DNA from: Strongylocentrotus droebachiensis | Taxonomy: Eukaryota; Echinodermata; Echinoidea; Camarodonta; Strongylocentrotidae | DNA length: 64,000 bases | Reading direction: 5' to 3' | NCBI GenBank assembly: GCA_035222895.1 | Contig: JAVYIG010001614.1 | Span: 246,001-310,000 of the forward strand | Shown: positions 36,301-46,720 of the stretch, piece by piece | Layout: every line of letters starts with the position of its first letter | How positions within the stretch are numbered: position 1 is the first letter of the stretch | Translations under genes and position numbers: made by a program | Notes under the pieces: generated by a model | The model's database searches: none | What the model was told of the DNA's origin: nothing | Seen by the model: the letters and a program-made list of their open reading frames with translations, nothing else

Positions 36301-39300
36301 AGAAAAGAGGGAAACGGGGGCGAAGGGCTCTTGCCTCCCCCTCCCGCCAAAAAATAAATAAGAGAGGGAGAGGGAAGGGAGAGGGAAAGAAAATATAAAA
36401 GAAAAGAAAGAAGAGGAAAAAGAATAAGAAAAGAGGGAAACGGGGGCGAAGGGCTCTTGCCTCCTCCCCCCCCCCCCCCCGCCAAAAAATAAATAAGAGA
36501 GAGAAGGGAAAGGGAAAGAGAAGATAAAAGGAAAGAAAGAAGAGGAAGTAGAAGGAAACGGGGGCGAAGGGCTCTTGCCCTCCCCCCGCCAAAAAATAAA
36601 TAAGAGAGAGAGAGAGAGAAGGAAAGGGAAAGAGAAGATAAAAGGAAAGAAAGAAGAGGAAGAAGAAGAAAAGAGGGAAACGGGGGCAAAGGGCTCTTGC
36701 CTCCTTTTTTTTTCTTTCTTTTCCTTTCTTTCCTATTCTCCCTCTTTTTCGTTTTTCTCTTTCTTTCTTTTTCTTTTTCCTTTCCCTCTCTTTTTTCCCC
36801 TCCCCCTTTTCTCTTTTTTTCCCGACGGCAGCGCAATTTTACCGACAATATCCTGACAGGTTGGGGGGGGGGGTGTCGCCCCTACCTACGCCACTGTTGG
36901 CGACCACAAGGCTATCAATACAAATTAAGACATATTAATGAAGATTCTTTTTTAATGTTGCAGAGAGATAAGTATTTTCTCTATGAACTTGTTTAATGGA
37001 AGGATAATAAATAATATTAAAAACATGAATACTATAGCAATATAATAATGACAGAGATGATTTAAGTCATACTTTTTTTCAATGTGATTGGAGTAGACTT
37101 GAGGGTGGGGGGGGGGGGGGTCCCCCTAAGATCTCGGCCGTTTCACAGCCGATCGCCGCGAAAATGTGCATGCATGTCAAGTGAAGTGTATAAAAAACTA
37201 TGGTAATTTCAATTTTTTGAAAAATTTACTCATTTGCATATTTATGGTAATTTATACAAACAAGGTCAGAGAATTCACATTTTTACCCATAAATCATATA
37301 TAATTCATATTCAAGCGTTCTTTTTCACTACATATATTCGTTAGAATAATAATACGACAACAAAGTTGGAAGCCAGTTTATCCCTATGTTATCTCTTGTT
37401 TTGATAATTTGTATTTATGTATTATATTGTTTTTGTTGATTTATTTCATTTCTAACCACAATTCAACTATTTTGACCCAAAAACAAACACATTAACTTGA
37501 AAACAAGACCAAATAACCAATGTTTTCTCTTTTTTTAAAAGAATAAATGGTATTTCCATATGTTTGGTACATAAATCACAAAAATTAGCGATTTTAGGGC
37601 TGACATGCAAAAACAAAAGGTCACGTGACACCGCAACTATACGTCCAATTTTCAACAAAAAAATGTTTCAAAAGATGCGTAAGACTCGAAAGAAAAAAGT
37701 CATGAAAGAAAAACTTTATATCTGCCGCGGTTCCGGAGTAGTCGCGAAATTACTAGAGAGCACTAATCTTTTTTGGGGCCCTCGAAAATTTGAAAAATCG
37801 TACCCCCCCCCCCCCCTTGAACGCCAGGGAGGGGGGGGCCTATCTCCCCAAAACGGACAAATTAACGTGTTTTTTACACGTTTTTTTCACAGGGCGGAGC
37901 CCTCAGAAGCTCAGGGGTATTAAACATCAAAATTAATGTCGGATGAGCATAATTTTATACCTTATTTGTGACAGTGGCAGGACACAATTTGGTGTTGGGT
38001 CCAGGGGGCGGAGCCCCCAGAAGCTCAGGAGTTTTGTACATTAAATTATTATTATTTTATACCTTATTTGTGACACAGGGGTCACGAATTGGCGTGGGTC
38101 AAGGGAGTGGAGCCCCCGGAAGCTCAGGGGTTTTGGGCAATAAATAACGGTCAGATGAGCATATTTTTATATCTATTTGTGACACTGGCAGTACACAAAT
38201 TCTTCTTCCTCTTCTTTCTTTCCTTCTCTCTCTCTCTCTCTCTCTCTTATTTATTTTTTGGCAGGGGGGGAGGGAGGAGGCCAGAGTCCTTCGCCCCCGT
38301 TTCCCTCTTTTCTTCTTCTTCCTCTTCTTTCTTTCCTTTTATATTTTCTTTCCCTCTCCCTTCTCTCTCTTTCTCTCTCTTATTTATTTTTGGCGGGGGG
38401 GGGGGGGAGGGGGAGGGCAAGAGCCCTTCGCCCCCGTTTCCATATTTTCTTCTTCCCATTTTCCTCTTCTTTCTTTCCTTTTATCTTCTCTTTCCCTTTC
38501 GCTTTCCAATCTCTCTCTCTCTCTCTCTCTCTTATTTATTTTTTGGCGCGGGGGGGGGGGAGGAGGCAAGAGCCCTTCGCCCCCGTTTCCCTCTTTTCTT
38601 CTTATTCTTCTTCCTCTTCTTTCTTTCCTTTTATATTCTCTTTCCCTTTCGCTTTCAAATCTCTCTCTCTCTCTCTCTTATTTATTTTTTGGCGGGGTGG
38701 GGGGGGGGGGAGGGCAAGAGCCCTTCGCCCCCGTTTCCCTCTTTTCTTCTTATTCTTTTTCCTCTTCTTTCTTTCCTTTTAGATTTTTTTTATCTCTCCC
38801 TTCTCTCTCTTAATTATTTTTTTGGCGGGAGGGGGGGAGGTAGGTAAGAGCCTTTCGCCCTTCCCCCGTTTCCCTCTTTCCTTCTTCCTCTTCTTTCTTT
38901 CCTTTTCTATTTTCTTTCCCTTTCCCTTTCCCTTCTCTCTCTCTCTTATTTATTTTTTGGCGGGGGGGGGGGGGGATGAGGAGGCGGCAAGAGCCCTTCG
39001 CCCCCCCCCCCCGTTTCCCTCTTTTCTTCTTATTCTTCTTTCTTTCCTTTTATCTTCCCTTTCCCTTTCCCTTTTTTCCTTCTCTCTGTCTCCCCCATCA
39101 ACATAGTAATAACGAAAGAGACCATGCACTCTGTAATCAAGACCATACATTTTCGATATACTTAAATTGGCAACTATTACCTTCTGTCCCAGATCCTCAT
39201 TTTAAACGACTGATGCGAAAGACTAGTCGACGCACCCTTTCGAGAAAAGCCCCCCCCCCCCCCGCTTTTATCGAATGGGTGCGTTGAGCACACCACACCG

Positions 39301-42300
39301 CGCCGCGCCGCACCGCACCCTTTCGATGAAAGCCGTGTTGCGCAGGCAGTTGGGACCTGAACAAAAAAGCAAGAAATAATAATTTACAAAATTGATTTAG
39401 ACCTGATTATTGTTATGATAGAGGTAGAAAACCAAATATGAATATGAAATATTGATGTCGTGAATGTATGATAATAATAATGATAATAATAATAGTAGTA
39501 GAGGGTTCTTGTAGAGCGCTCATGTCTGTCAGATTTGAATCTCCTGGCGCTCCAGAATTATTACTCCGGCTTTAGCATGGCCGCTTATATGGCGCTCTAT
39601 AGAATTTCAAGATATTAATTCCTACCTGATACCCATTTACCTCACCTAGGTAGAGTGTGGCAGTTGGCAAATGTAGATTAATGTCTTGACGAAGAACATA
39701 AGTTTCGCGGCGGGACTCGAACCGCGAACCATGTGATCCACATTATCGACTAGACCACGACACCTCTACAATGATATAACAGCCTTTATATACCTCATTT
39801 TAAGATTCTTTACTAATCCTGTCTTCTGATTGGTTGAAAATGCAGTCATGTTCTTAACCATGCCCGCTAATTGAAATTCATAGTCATTTTTCCCGGCTCT
39901 ACCGGTTTATATCCATTTTTCATAGCACTTTTTCCATGGCTGTGAAACGTGACGTCATTTTGCTGCGATCCCCATTTTGGTTTACGTGTTATAAGTTTCT
40001 TTTGTGCGATGACCGATGCGCAATACCGTATCGGTGTTTGAGTGCAATTCGATTTTGGTCGCTGCATTCAGGCGACGAATCCACCAGCGCAGACGACCGA
40101 TCGCCATTTTGTGTACTAGTACTGTAAATATGTTGCGAATTTGTGAATTTATAAAGTTACTGTTCATGTTCTACTGTTCTACTGGAGCACAGCTTGTTGG
40201 TGATATCATCCTGTACAAAAGTTCGTGTAAACGTGTTTGGTATTCCCTGTTCTACTGGAGCACAGCTTGTTGGATTTCATACTGTAGCCTACACAAGTTA
40301 TTGTTGGTGTTAATATTCATGACTTCAAAGAGATGGAAACCTAAATGGGTGAGTCAACATTTTCCTTTTTTTCGGTATATAAAATATATATTGACTGCTT
40401 TTAATATTCGAGGCATAGTTGTTTCTATAGGGTCTCGGGGAAACTCACAACCTGCTATGACCCCGCGGCGCAAGCGCCTTGGGGTCATAGCAGAATGTGA
40501 GTTGCCCTTGACCCTATAGAAACCACTATGCCTCTCAAAGCAGTCAATATATCCTTAATATTCCAGGGTTGTGTGAAGTGGGCGGGGTAGCAGGGGTGCG
40601 GTGGGGGAGACATTTTCAGACAGTCATATTTGTCAGGATCATGATTTCTAAAATCTCACCGACTCTCATATTCCATAACTGAAGTGGGAGGAGAGGGGGG
40701 GTCTCTGTGACCCCCCCCCCCCCCCTACTCCTTAAAAGACTCGTGTCTGTCTTTGTATGATAAGGGATAGGGTCAGCTATTTCGGCCCGCAGGCAAATCT
40801 ATGTATGTTTCTCCGTTTCACGACAAAGCCGCCATGTAAGGCCATGCTGATGATCCGTGATCATCAGGAACAAAATTAAAGAAAAATGAAGAAAAAGGAT
40901 ACTAATAATTATACTACTACTAATAATAATAATAATACGCATGTTTTACATCATTATTATAACAGTGAATATTGTGACTAATCCTACTACTATTACTACT
41001 ACTATTTCCCCTAGAGCTCTACCTCCCCATGGGAAATAGTCTACAGTGACGCCCCCCCCCCCCCCCTCCCCCGCGTGTATCCAGGTCCCTCCACCACAAT
41101 CATGTTATTTAACACATGAACAGGTAAATGAGGTCAATAGAAAAATATGCATGTAATAAGAAATGTAACGGAGTTTCGAGAGGAAAAATGATATTTATAG
41201 CAAACACTACTGTCCATGTGTTCAATCCACTGCTAAACCCAAAACGAAAATCAAAAACAAAAACAAAAAAAACAAATTAAACGCGAATTGACCTCAAAAT
41301 CCATGTTTATTTCAATTTGTAGGCCATTAAAGACATTATCTAAACAATTTAGAACATCATACATTTGACAAAAGAGAGGACGCTACCCTTCTTCAGAATT
41401 CTTTATCTTTCGCGGCTCTGGGAATTTTCAGGACGTCGCCATTGTGTTTGCACTTGGCTTATTCTGCGATGTATCGCATGGATTCGATCGGTATTGCGTA
41501 CGTGCCTGAATATGTTTTCATTCATTTATCATTAATATATTCATTCATTTGTGCATGGTTCATCAAATACACTGTATGATCAAAATCAGATTAAGCAAAT
41601 AGTCAGTTACAATTATCACAATATGGGTTCCATGCAGGGGCATCTCCAAAGGGGGGGTGGGGTGCGATGCCTCCGAGCCATACTCAAAACAATACAACTT
41701 GCTGGATTGAAAAGCTTCGTCGGTAGTCTAGACAAGGCGGAGGTTAAAGGGGGTTCTGTTGTTTAGTCATAATACAGTACGTATAAAAAGGTGGTATCCA
41801 ACTTTGGTAGCTTGTGGTTGAAAAGTTATAACAGTTCATAGTAAAGGGTAGCTAATATCCTGTATAAGGATACAATGTTAAAAATCGTGCTGTAACGGAT
41901 GGCCAAGCAGCAGGCTTTTGAAAAAGTATTGTCAAAATCCTCTTGTACCAAGTTTGGGCTGGAGCAATGAATGTGGATAAAAACTCATGATTTGTGTTTT
42001 ATCTCACTCAAAATAATCGCTCACTTTTTTACATTGAGCTCTAATTATTTTTTGGGGTGCTCAATGAGGGGGAAACAATCAACGTGATTTTACCCTTTTT
42101 GCCAGGGGAGGGGGCCCGGGCCACCGGGCTCCCCTGGATTCGCCACTGACTACTACTACTACTACTCTCACTACTACTCATACTACTAGCACTATATACT
42201 ACGGCTAGTACTACCACTACTAATTATAATACTACTGATAATGATGGTGATGATGGTGATACTATCAATGCTACTACTCCTGACTACAACTACTACTACT

Positions 42301-43647
42301 AAAAGCGGAATCAGATAGACCAACTAGAGAAGGTCCAAAGACGTGCACTTCGTTTCATTTGTGGAAACTACCAGCGTGATGCCAGTGTAACATCCATGCG
42401 AGAACAACTTAATCTCCCAACTCTTGAAGAAAGAAGAAAACGGGCACGTTTGTCAATGTTCTACAAGATATCAAATAACAAAATTGCGATACCAATACCG
42501 GATTAAATCAAACCGAGGCAGCGAACTACAAGGAGGAGTCAACAACAACGATATATGAGACTAGGCTCTCCAATGGACACTTACAAATTTTGTTATTTCC
42601 CCAGGACACTTAAGGACTGGGACGAGCTACCACAAATCATCGTAGAACTGCCTTCTTTGGAGCAGTTCAAGGGACGTGGCTCTTGAAACAATTTAGTTTC
42701 CTTTTCAGGAACTGTACCGCATAGAGCTGTATAAAGCAACTCTATGCTTTACCCTCATCTAGATGCTGAACAGGCGTTGATGAGTATCACCATAGCAGTA
42801 GAAGTACTACTACTTCTAATAATAATAACAACACTAGTCCTACTACTACTACTACTAATAATAATAATGTGTCATGTGGGCCCTGCCATTATTATTACCT
42901 GAGCAATGCCAGGTACCCATTTACACCTGGGTGGAGTGAGGCAAATTAGAATTAACGTCTTGCCAAAAGACGTGAGTGCTTGGCTGAGATTCGAACATTC
43001 AACCATTAGGGGTTTTTTTTCTGTTTTTTTTTTTTCTTCATTTTCTCCCAAATCATATACATATTGTACAAATCGTTCTTAACAAAACTGAATACATTGT
43101 ACATTGATATTTTGGATTAAACACAAATTGCAACAATAAAATAATAAAACTGTTTAGAAAACATTTTCATATAATAGATCAAGAATATTAAATTAAACAT
43201 GAGATAATTTTCGGGGGTCTATTCTCCCATTCCCTCCCCCGTTAAACATACTCTCACCCTCACTCACACACTACAACCCCCCTCCTCCTCCCCCACCTTG
43301 CGACACACTACACACACGTACACCACCCGACCACATTTCCACACATCTACCACACACTGTTCCTAGCCTCCTCAGAATACCCCAAAAATTGGAGCGACAG
43401 AATAATACAAATAATCTATAAACACAAAATTGAATAAATTATTAAAACGAGGCTACAATAACCCAGTGTTAAACGTTCATTGCAGTCAATTGATTGAACT
43501 ACACCTCCAGAAGCTTGCAAAAAGGAGCTTTTGAGAAAGTTGCAAAATGAAATAAAATGATTTGCACTGGTACTTACTCTGCGCTTTGCTCAAGTTGACC
43601 AACGTCGCCAACCAAGCGAAGGCCCAAACATGTTTCTTGAAATCCAT
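22050..43647 (-). CDS. Membrane-anchored laccase (multicopper oxidase) lacking one expected exon
   Basis: Exons found: 43647-43578, 34008-33791, 32566-32406, 31507-31399, 30629-30402, 28946-28792, 27873-27638, 26214-26156, 25725-25465, 23575-23428, 22328-22050. The first ten join in phase (about 548 codons). Animal laccases oxidise phenols at a type 1 copper and reduce O2 at a trinuclear cluster. Visible ligand blocks are HWHG, HFWHAH and HPFHLHG. The protein has a signal peptide, a Cys-rich lead ([13 protein letters not shown]) before the first cupredoxin domain, and a C-terminal proline stalk, hydrophobic helix and short basic tail, so it should face the outside. The expected HCHIxxH block between 23428 and 22328 is absent, and exons 10 and 11 do not join in frame. 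Intron 1 is about 9.6 kb and holds a foldback element. Either a pseudogene, an altered enzyme, or an assembly loss. Confidence 0.85.
23232..23415. mobile_element. About 165-base dispersed element, copy 1
   Basis: Shares GGTCACTGACAGGTGG, AACATAAGAAAAAGAGGATC and AGTGGGGCTTTAA with copies at 28474-28640 and 52843-53020. This copy lies in the laccase intron where the missing copper-ligand exon should be. Confidence 0.7.
23428..23575 (-). CDS. Laccase exon 10 (HPFHLHG copper ligands)
   Basis: [33 protein letters not shown], then [18 protein letters not shown] supplies type 1, 2 and 3 ligands. Donor AAAA/GTAAGC, phase 1. Confidence 0.9.
23676..24120. mobile_element. Palindromic element, also at 34722-35190
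   Basis: A central palindrome (GGTTCTGGTTAAAACTATG ... CATAGTTTTAACCAGTACC, enclosing GGTGACTCC/GGAGTCACC) is followed by A/T-rich sequence and a GGTCACGTGACG word. Two copies share all parts, both in laccase introns. Confidence 0.65.
25465..25725 (-). CDS. Laccase exon 9
   Basis: 87 codons, phase 0-0: [18 protein letters not shown], then [20 protein letters not shown] and [18 protein letters not shown]. The PQIxN and LLSQ words are typical of animal laccases. Confidence 0.85.
26156..26214 (-). CDS. Laccase exon 8 (short)
   Basis: 59 bases: [19 protein letters not shown]. Acceptor CCTTCGCAG and donor GTAAGT are strong, and its phase (1 in, 0 out) is exactly what the neighbours require. Confidence 0.7.
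26446..27367 (+). mobile_element. Truncated LINE tail flanked by 206-base direct repeats
   Basis: Direct repeats at 26446-26651 and 27162-27367 look identical, C-run included. Between them is a 5'-truncated LINE: an open frame (26705-27034) that resembles the end of an L1/Tx1-type ORF2, a short 3' end (AATAAAAACCTCGCTTGAGG) and an (AATA)n tail. A relative of the 3' end closes the LINE at 55880. Lies in the laccase intron between exons 7 and 8. Confidence 0.75.
27638..27873 (-). CDS. Laccase exon 7
   Basis: [20 protein letters not shown], then [14 protein letters not shown] and NDLRSL. Donor CTAG/GTACGT, phase 1. An in-frame alternative donor nine bases downstream (AAG/GTTGGC) is weaker and would skip the phase match to the next exon. 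Confidence 0.8.
28474..28640. mobile_element. About 165-base dispersed element, copy 2
   Basis: GGATTAGACCACACAGCGAG through AGGACAGTGGGGCTTTAAG. The best-preserved of three copies. No clear tRNA boxes or terminal inverted repeats, so its class is open. Confidence 0.65.
28792..28946 (-). CDS. Laccase exon 6
   Basis: [20 protein letters not shown], then [20 protein letters not shown] and AFFLYAGER. The GKRYRFR and AGER(Y) words are family hallmarks. Ends two bases into an Arg codon. Confidence 0.85.
29215..29880. mobile_element. Inverted element built of TTTGGTCTAAT words
   Basis: The left half repeats TTTGGTCTA/TTTAGTCTA in one direction and the right half carries complementary ATTAGACC/GACCAAATG words, so the two halves can pair. 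No coding content. In the laccase gene between exons 5 and 6. Confidence 0.5.
29955..30160 (+). mobile_element. tRNA-derived SINE
   Basis: A-box-like TAGCTCAGTCGGTAGAGC and B-box GGGTTCGAAACC are spaced as in a tRNA, with GCGCGA and TCGGTGCGC pairing as a rough acceptor stem. A non-tRNA body follows (AAGGCATTAATCCTCATTAC, CCTCGGAGAGGACC) and ends in (ACC)n. Not a functional tRNA. Confidence 0.8.
30178..30301 (+). mobile_element. RTE-like LINE end fragment
   Basis: [20 protein letters not shown] and [15 protein letters not shown], the same tail as 846-1300, directly after the SINE and before an (AG)n run. SINE and LINE may share a 3' end or simply have inserted side by side. Confidence 0.65.
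30402..30629 (-). CDS. Laccase exon 5
   Basis: 76 codons, phase 0-0: [20 protein letters not shown], then [10 protein letters not shown] and [10 protein letters not shown]. These match the second-domain opening (DWxxQ, ILINGKG) of animal laccases. Confidence 0.85.
31271..31373. mobile_element. Hairpin MITE beside a laccase splice donor
   Basis: AGATTTGCACGTCGACATAG(TGGAC) at 31281 is a perfect inverted match to the sequence ending at 31364: 25-base arms and a 34-base loop. The match extends imperfectly outward. It ends about 25 bases from the donor of laccase exon 4. Confidence 0.8.
31399..31507 (-). CDS. Laccase exon 4 (HFWHAH copper ligands)
   Basis: [20 protein letters not shown] then [22 protein letters not shown] holds type 3 ligands. 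Its donor side lies about 25 bases from a hairpin MITE at 31271-31373. Confidence 0.9.
31844..32150. mobile_element. MITE with GTGTTTCACAAA termini, copy 1
   Basis: Inverted ends GTGTTTCACAAA and TTTGTGAAACAC plus inner AAGTTGGACTTAA and AAGTCCAACTTAGAG words. CCCAGGT occurs on both sides and may be a target duplication. Same family as 62869-63141. Confidence 0.7.
32406..32566 (-). CDS. Laccase exon 3 (HWHG copper ligands)
   Basis: [15 protein letters not shown], then [11 protein letters not shown] and [16 protein letters not shown]. The two His of HWHG bind the type 2 and type 3 coppers. Splice sites canonical. Confidence 0.9.
33791..34008 (-). CDS. Laccase exon 2 (Cys-rich lead and start of cupredoxin 1)
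   Basis: Encodes [29 protein letters not shown] and then [17 protein letters not shown], the usual entry to the first cupredoxin domain of animal laccases. Donor GAG/GTAAGC, phase 0. Confidence 0.85.
34722..35190. mobile_element. Palindromic element, second copy
   Basis: Same CTTGAGAGGTTCTGGT start, the GGTGACTCCAATAGTA and TTTTGGAGTCACCGAGG arms, and a GGTCATGTGACGAGCTCTC block as at 23676-24120. In laccase intron 1. Confidence 0.65.
35481..39334. mobile_element. Foldback (TU-like) transposon with tandem-repeat arms
   Basis: The element starts GGCTTTCATCGAAAGGGTGC and ends GCACCCTTTCGATGAAAGCC. A perfect 9-base duplication GTGTTGCGC flanks it (35472-35480, 39335-39343). Each arm has a GC-rich outer part, a unique block, then tandem units of about 110-140 bases (GGGCTCTTGCC, poly-C, AAATAAATAAGAGAGAGA, purine run), seven on the left to 36710 and six inverted on the right from 38190. 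The 1.5 kb centre has no convincing gene, so it is non-autonomous. Long inverted arms made of tandem repeats define foldback elements such as Drosophila FB and sea urchin TU. It sits in laccase intron 1. Confidence 0.85.
37880..38200 (+). repeat. Three-fold repeat in the foldback centre
   Basis: Units of about 100 bases with GGAGCCC(C)CAGAAGCTCAGG, a TTTTATACCTTATTTGTGAC block and GGCAGGACAC. Related, opposite-strand sequence occurs at 9880-10130. Confidence 0.6.
39475..39775 (-). mobile_element. SINE, near full length
   Basis: An (ATA)n/(AGT)n edge, GGGTTCTTGTAGAGCGCTCAT head, a GATACCCATTTACCTC middle, and a tRNA-like end whose minus strand contains GGTTCGAGTCCCGCCGCG. Same family as 3641-3880 with better preserved head. 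Confidence 0.65.
40378..40562. mobile_element. Palindromic MITE
   Basis: ATATATTGACTGCTTTTAAT and AAGCAGTCAATATATCC mark the ends. Inner arms TTTCTATAGGGTC/GACCCTATAGAAA and CTGCTATGACCCC/GGGGTCATAGCAG pair perfectly. Confidence 0.75.
42307..42690 (+). mobile_element. CR1-like LINE C-terminal remnant
   Basis: [20 protein letters not shown], then [35 protein letters not shown] and LPSLEQFKG. This is the classic end of CR1/Rex-like reverse transcriptases. One in-frame stop after IPIPD shows it is dead. In laccase intron 1. Confidence 0.8.
42875..43008 (-). mobile_element. SINE fragment
   Basis: CCAGGTACCCATTTACACCT, AATTAACGTCTTGCCAAAAG and GCTGAGATTCGAACATTCAACC belong to the same SINE family, tRNA-like end only. 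Confidence 0.5.
43578..43647 (-). CDS. Laccase exon 1 (signal peptide)
   Basis: [20 protein letters not shown] then KAQ: basic start, hydrophobic core, small residues at the likely cleavage point. Donor CAGA/GTAAGT, phase 1. The CC at 34008 completes Thr. Confidence 0.75.
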
Positions 43648-43915
43648 TTAAGATTCTACCACTTTGTTACCACTTTCTTTCGTGTAAGCAGGCACACAGA
43701 ATGACGGTTGACATCCAGCTCTTTGCGAGAAGCGTGAGAAATGTAAACGCGCTAGTTCAATCCTGAATATTATCGCAGTCTTTTTTGTTAATTACCGCAC
43801 CCATGTAAGCGTATGACGAAACTGCTACCCAAATTTTAAACGACTTGGGCCGCACCACCTCCTTTGCGAGTGCGCATGCGCAGGTTTCCCTCGCGAGCTC
43901 AACCTAGGGGGGGGG

Positions 43916-44093
43916 GGGGGGGCGTTTCATGAAACAATTAGTCGGTGGTTTCACCGACTAATATCATGTTCACCGACAATTTAGTCAGCGCTAACTAAAT
44001 TTGACCAATCACAGGCCTGGAAAATAGTCGGTGACAAAAGAATTGTCGGTGAACATGAAATTAGTCGACTAATTGTTTCATGAAACGCCCCCC
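43916..44093. mobile_element. MITE upstream of the laccase start
   Basis: GGCGTTTCATGAAACAATTA and TAATTGTTTCATGAAACGCC are exact inverted ends, followed by inner GTCGGTG/CACCGAC words. It lies about 270 bases upstream of the laccase start codon. Confidence 0.8.
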
Positions 44094-45371
44094 TGGGCCC
44101 GCCTTGGTACGAAAAAATAAGACGCGTCCGAGACAACTAAATAGAAACTGGGACAAAGAAATACACTTAAAGGGAAATCCCACCCAAATAGACAGCCACT
44201 CAAATCGAAAGAAGAAGAATCCGAGAAGCAAACTGATGAAAGTTTCAATTAAATCTGACTAAAATATGAGAAAGTTATGAATTTTTTGAATTTTGTAATC
44301 ACCAGACGTATAGGCACTTCAAATTGGCTGTAGCGGTAATGTCAATGTAATTTAGTGCCGGACTACTTTTCCATCTGTTCCAACATATAAAATTACTAAC
44401 ATTTGTCAAAGATTCAAGGCACAGGAGGGTCTATTCCTTTTAGAGGACCTATAATAATATGCTATCTATGATATATCTTGAGTAGCGTCCCAAGTGAGAA
44501 GGAAGTTACGAGAACGACAGAAAATAGTGATATTTTTGTACACGGCAAATGGGAGAATTATCCACGTCCTACGTCATAATTCACTGGCCAAACTACCAAT
44601 TTGAGATTCGTATAGACTTAGTGATCTCATATTTTAAAACATGCATATCCTCCTCTCTATTGGTCCGATTCATTTTAAAACTGTTGCCATTCTGTTTCTG
44701 TTATTTTTCTACTTTCATAGAAATCTACCTAAAACAAGCGGCCAAGATTATGGTCCCAAAGAGGACACGCCCCCCCCCCCCCCCGTATGTTGCACGACAG
44801 GGGTACGTCTATAGACTCATTGATAATGGAAAATTTTACGTGAATACCATATTTGAGTAAAACATGTTATTTCCATCTCCAAAGTATTACAAGGATTGGA
44901 TTGCCCTTGAAACATAAACCTTTACAGTATAGCGTGCACCGTGGGCAATGAAACACCTCCGTTCGCAGGGCCAAAGTGTTCAGTTCAAGGATGTCACACA
45001 ATTGTTGTTATGGATAGCTGATTAAATAAAATATCTTACTGGTACATTAGATGTGACCCAATCATCCTCATGGCACAATCATTCGATAAAGCATTAATGA
45101 AGGTGTCAGTTGTCTTTTCTTCACACGCTTTATTCTTCTCTTTAAGAAATTTCACCCTACAACTTTAGGCCCATATGCACCTTACTTTTCTATAATTGTC
45201 TCCTTTAATTTCTCACTCTATGCCCATTTCCCTCTCCAATCTTTCTCTGTCACTTTCTTTTTCTCTCTCTCTCTCTTTCTCTCTCTCTATTACACTCACT
45301 CTCTCTCTCTCTCTCCTTTCCAAGACAGTCTACCCACTCTCTCTTTCCAATATGCTTGTCCTGCTCTTTCT

Positions 45372-45405
<34 letters not shown>

Positions 45406-45745
45406 CGTTTTCTTTCTAACTATTATGCTTTATATCCCGCATACTAAGAATCTTGCAATCTGATTGGTCTAAACGAGGTTACATGATAAAATATAGATAA
45501 GTACTATCTACCTGATACAAATTATCATCGCCTCGGTGATCTCGGGGCTGATAGTTTGCACCATTACCCTCGTAGTCGATTAATATTTGCTTACTGAACA
45601 CCTCAGAGTCTACCTCAACTCTTGTCCCCTCTCCCCGTACTTTCCCCCAAATTCTGACAAGAAGGAATACTAGTCGTAAAGTAGCTCCATGCTTTTGAAT
45701 TCACACGGAAAATTACCTGCTGACCAATTAGACTAAAATCCAATC
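44094..45745. other. Upstream of laccase: repeats only
   Basis: No gene recognised. It holds a TTAAAGGGAAATCCCACCC-type dispersed repeat starting near 44166, poly-C near 44770, CT-rich microsatellites at 45240-45410 and a stretch at 45490-45570 with words shared with 24130-24300. Confidence 0.5.
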
Positions 45746-46285
45746 TTAAAGGTACTATGTCCCTTTTGCAGTCAACCTCAAATTCTGTAGAACTTTGCAG
45801 GAATTATGAATATGGCATGTATGTCCTATCTGTGAAATTTAAACGTTAGCAGTGTCCTCATATTCAAATTATGCAAGGAAACCTGTTTACTTGCTAGACT
45901 TCACTGTGAGACACTATTGAGTGACTGACTGGCTTTTTTTCTTCTTGGGTAATAACATACATGAAAAGAGTTGTAAAGGGTACATGAGCATTTGTCTACA
46001 TCAATAACCCACTTCTTGTGATGGCTAAGATTAAATTGATTGGATCTTTGCGCAGCATAAAACGTATGACCATTCGGTACAATTGTCTGAAAATCAAAAC
46101 TATTACTTTTGGGCTCTATAGCCCTAAAGTCGATTTGACAACTAATTGTCGTTATTTTCCCACTTGAAGACATTTTCAAGCCCCACCTTTTTTAGGGAAG
46201 TTCTAAATTAGTATTATCTTTCAAATGCAGTTGGAATTTAACTTTTTCATTTTTTTGGCCTGCAAATGGGACATAGTACCTTTAA
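45746..46285. mobile_element. TTAA-flanked MITE, copy 2 (inverted)
   Basis: TTAAAGGTACTATGTCCC at one end and GGGACATAGTACCTTTAA at the other. Nearly identical to 6425-6970 in the opposite orientation, about 540 bases long. Confidence 0.75.
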
Positions 46286-46439
46286 TGTAGCTCCGAAAGA
46301 AGAACAAAAAGAAAAGAAAATTTTGAAAAGCTGATCGGCAAAAGTTTGAACGAAATCGGACTAAAGTAATAAAGTTAGGAATTTTCGAAAATTGCAATCA
46401 CTGCACATGCTATACGTAAGGGATTGCAATTTGGCCGAA

Positions 46440-46720
46440 TCAGGAATGTCCCTTTGATGTAGTGGTCAAAACTTTGATCCAATTTATTGCTTTGTGACGT
46501 TTTACATTCACCTAAAATGTAATCAAACTGTAATATATAGTTGGGAGAATTGAGGAATCAATCAAATCAGTTTTTCCCAATTTGTACCATTAATAATGGT
46601 CCGTTTTCATTCAATTTTTCAGATTATCTATAATTGTACATCTAGCATTGAAGTCACTACCTTTGCACCACTTACTCTCATCTGAACAACAAAGTTATGC
46701 ATAGTTTATGCAAAAGAGGT
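46440..46720. repeat. Inverted relative of the 19080-19550 repeat
   Basis: Contains CATTCACCTAAAATGTAATC and TGTACATCTAGCATTGAAG, reverse complements of words in the first locus. Confidence 0.55.

Noticed and set aside
35964..36848. 294-codon open frame and its neighbours in the foldback arms (also 38089-38847)
   Set aside because: Low-complexity Ser/Phe/Pro/Leu translation of purine/pyrimidine tandem units, present in several frames and mirrored in the opposite arm.
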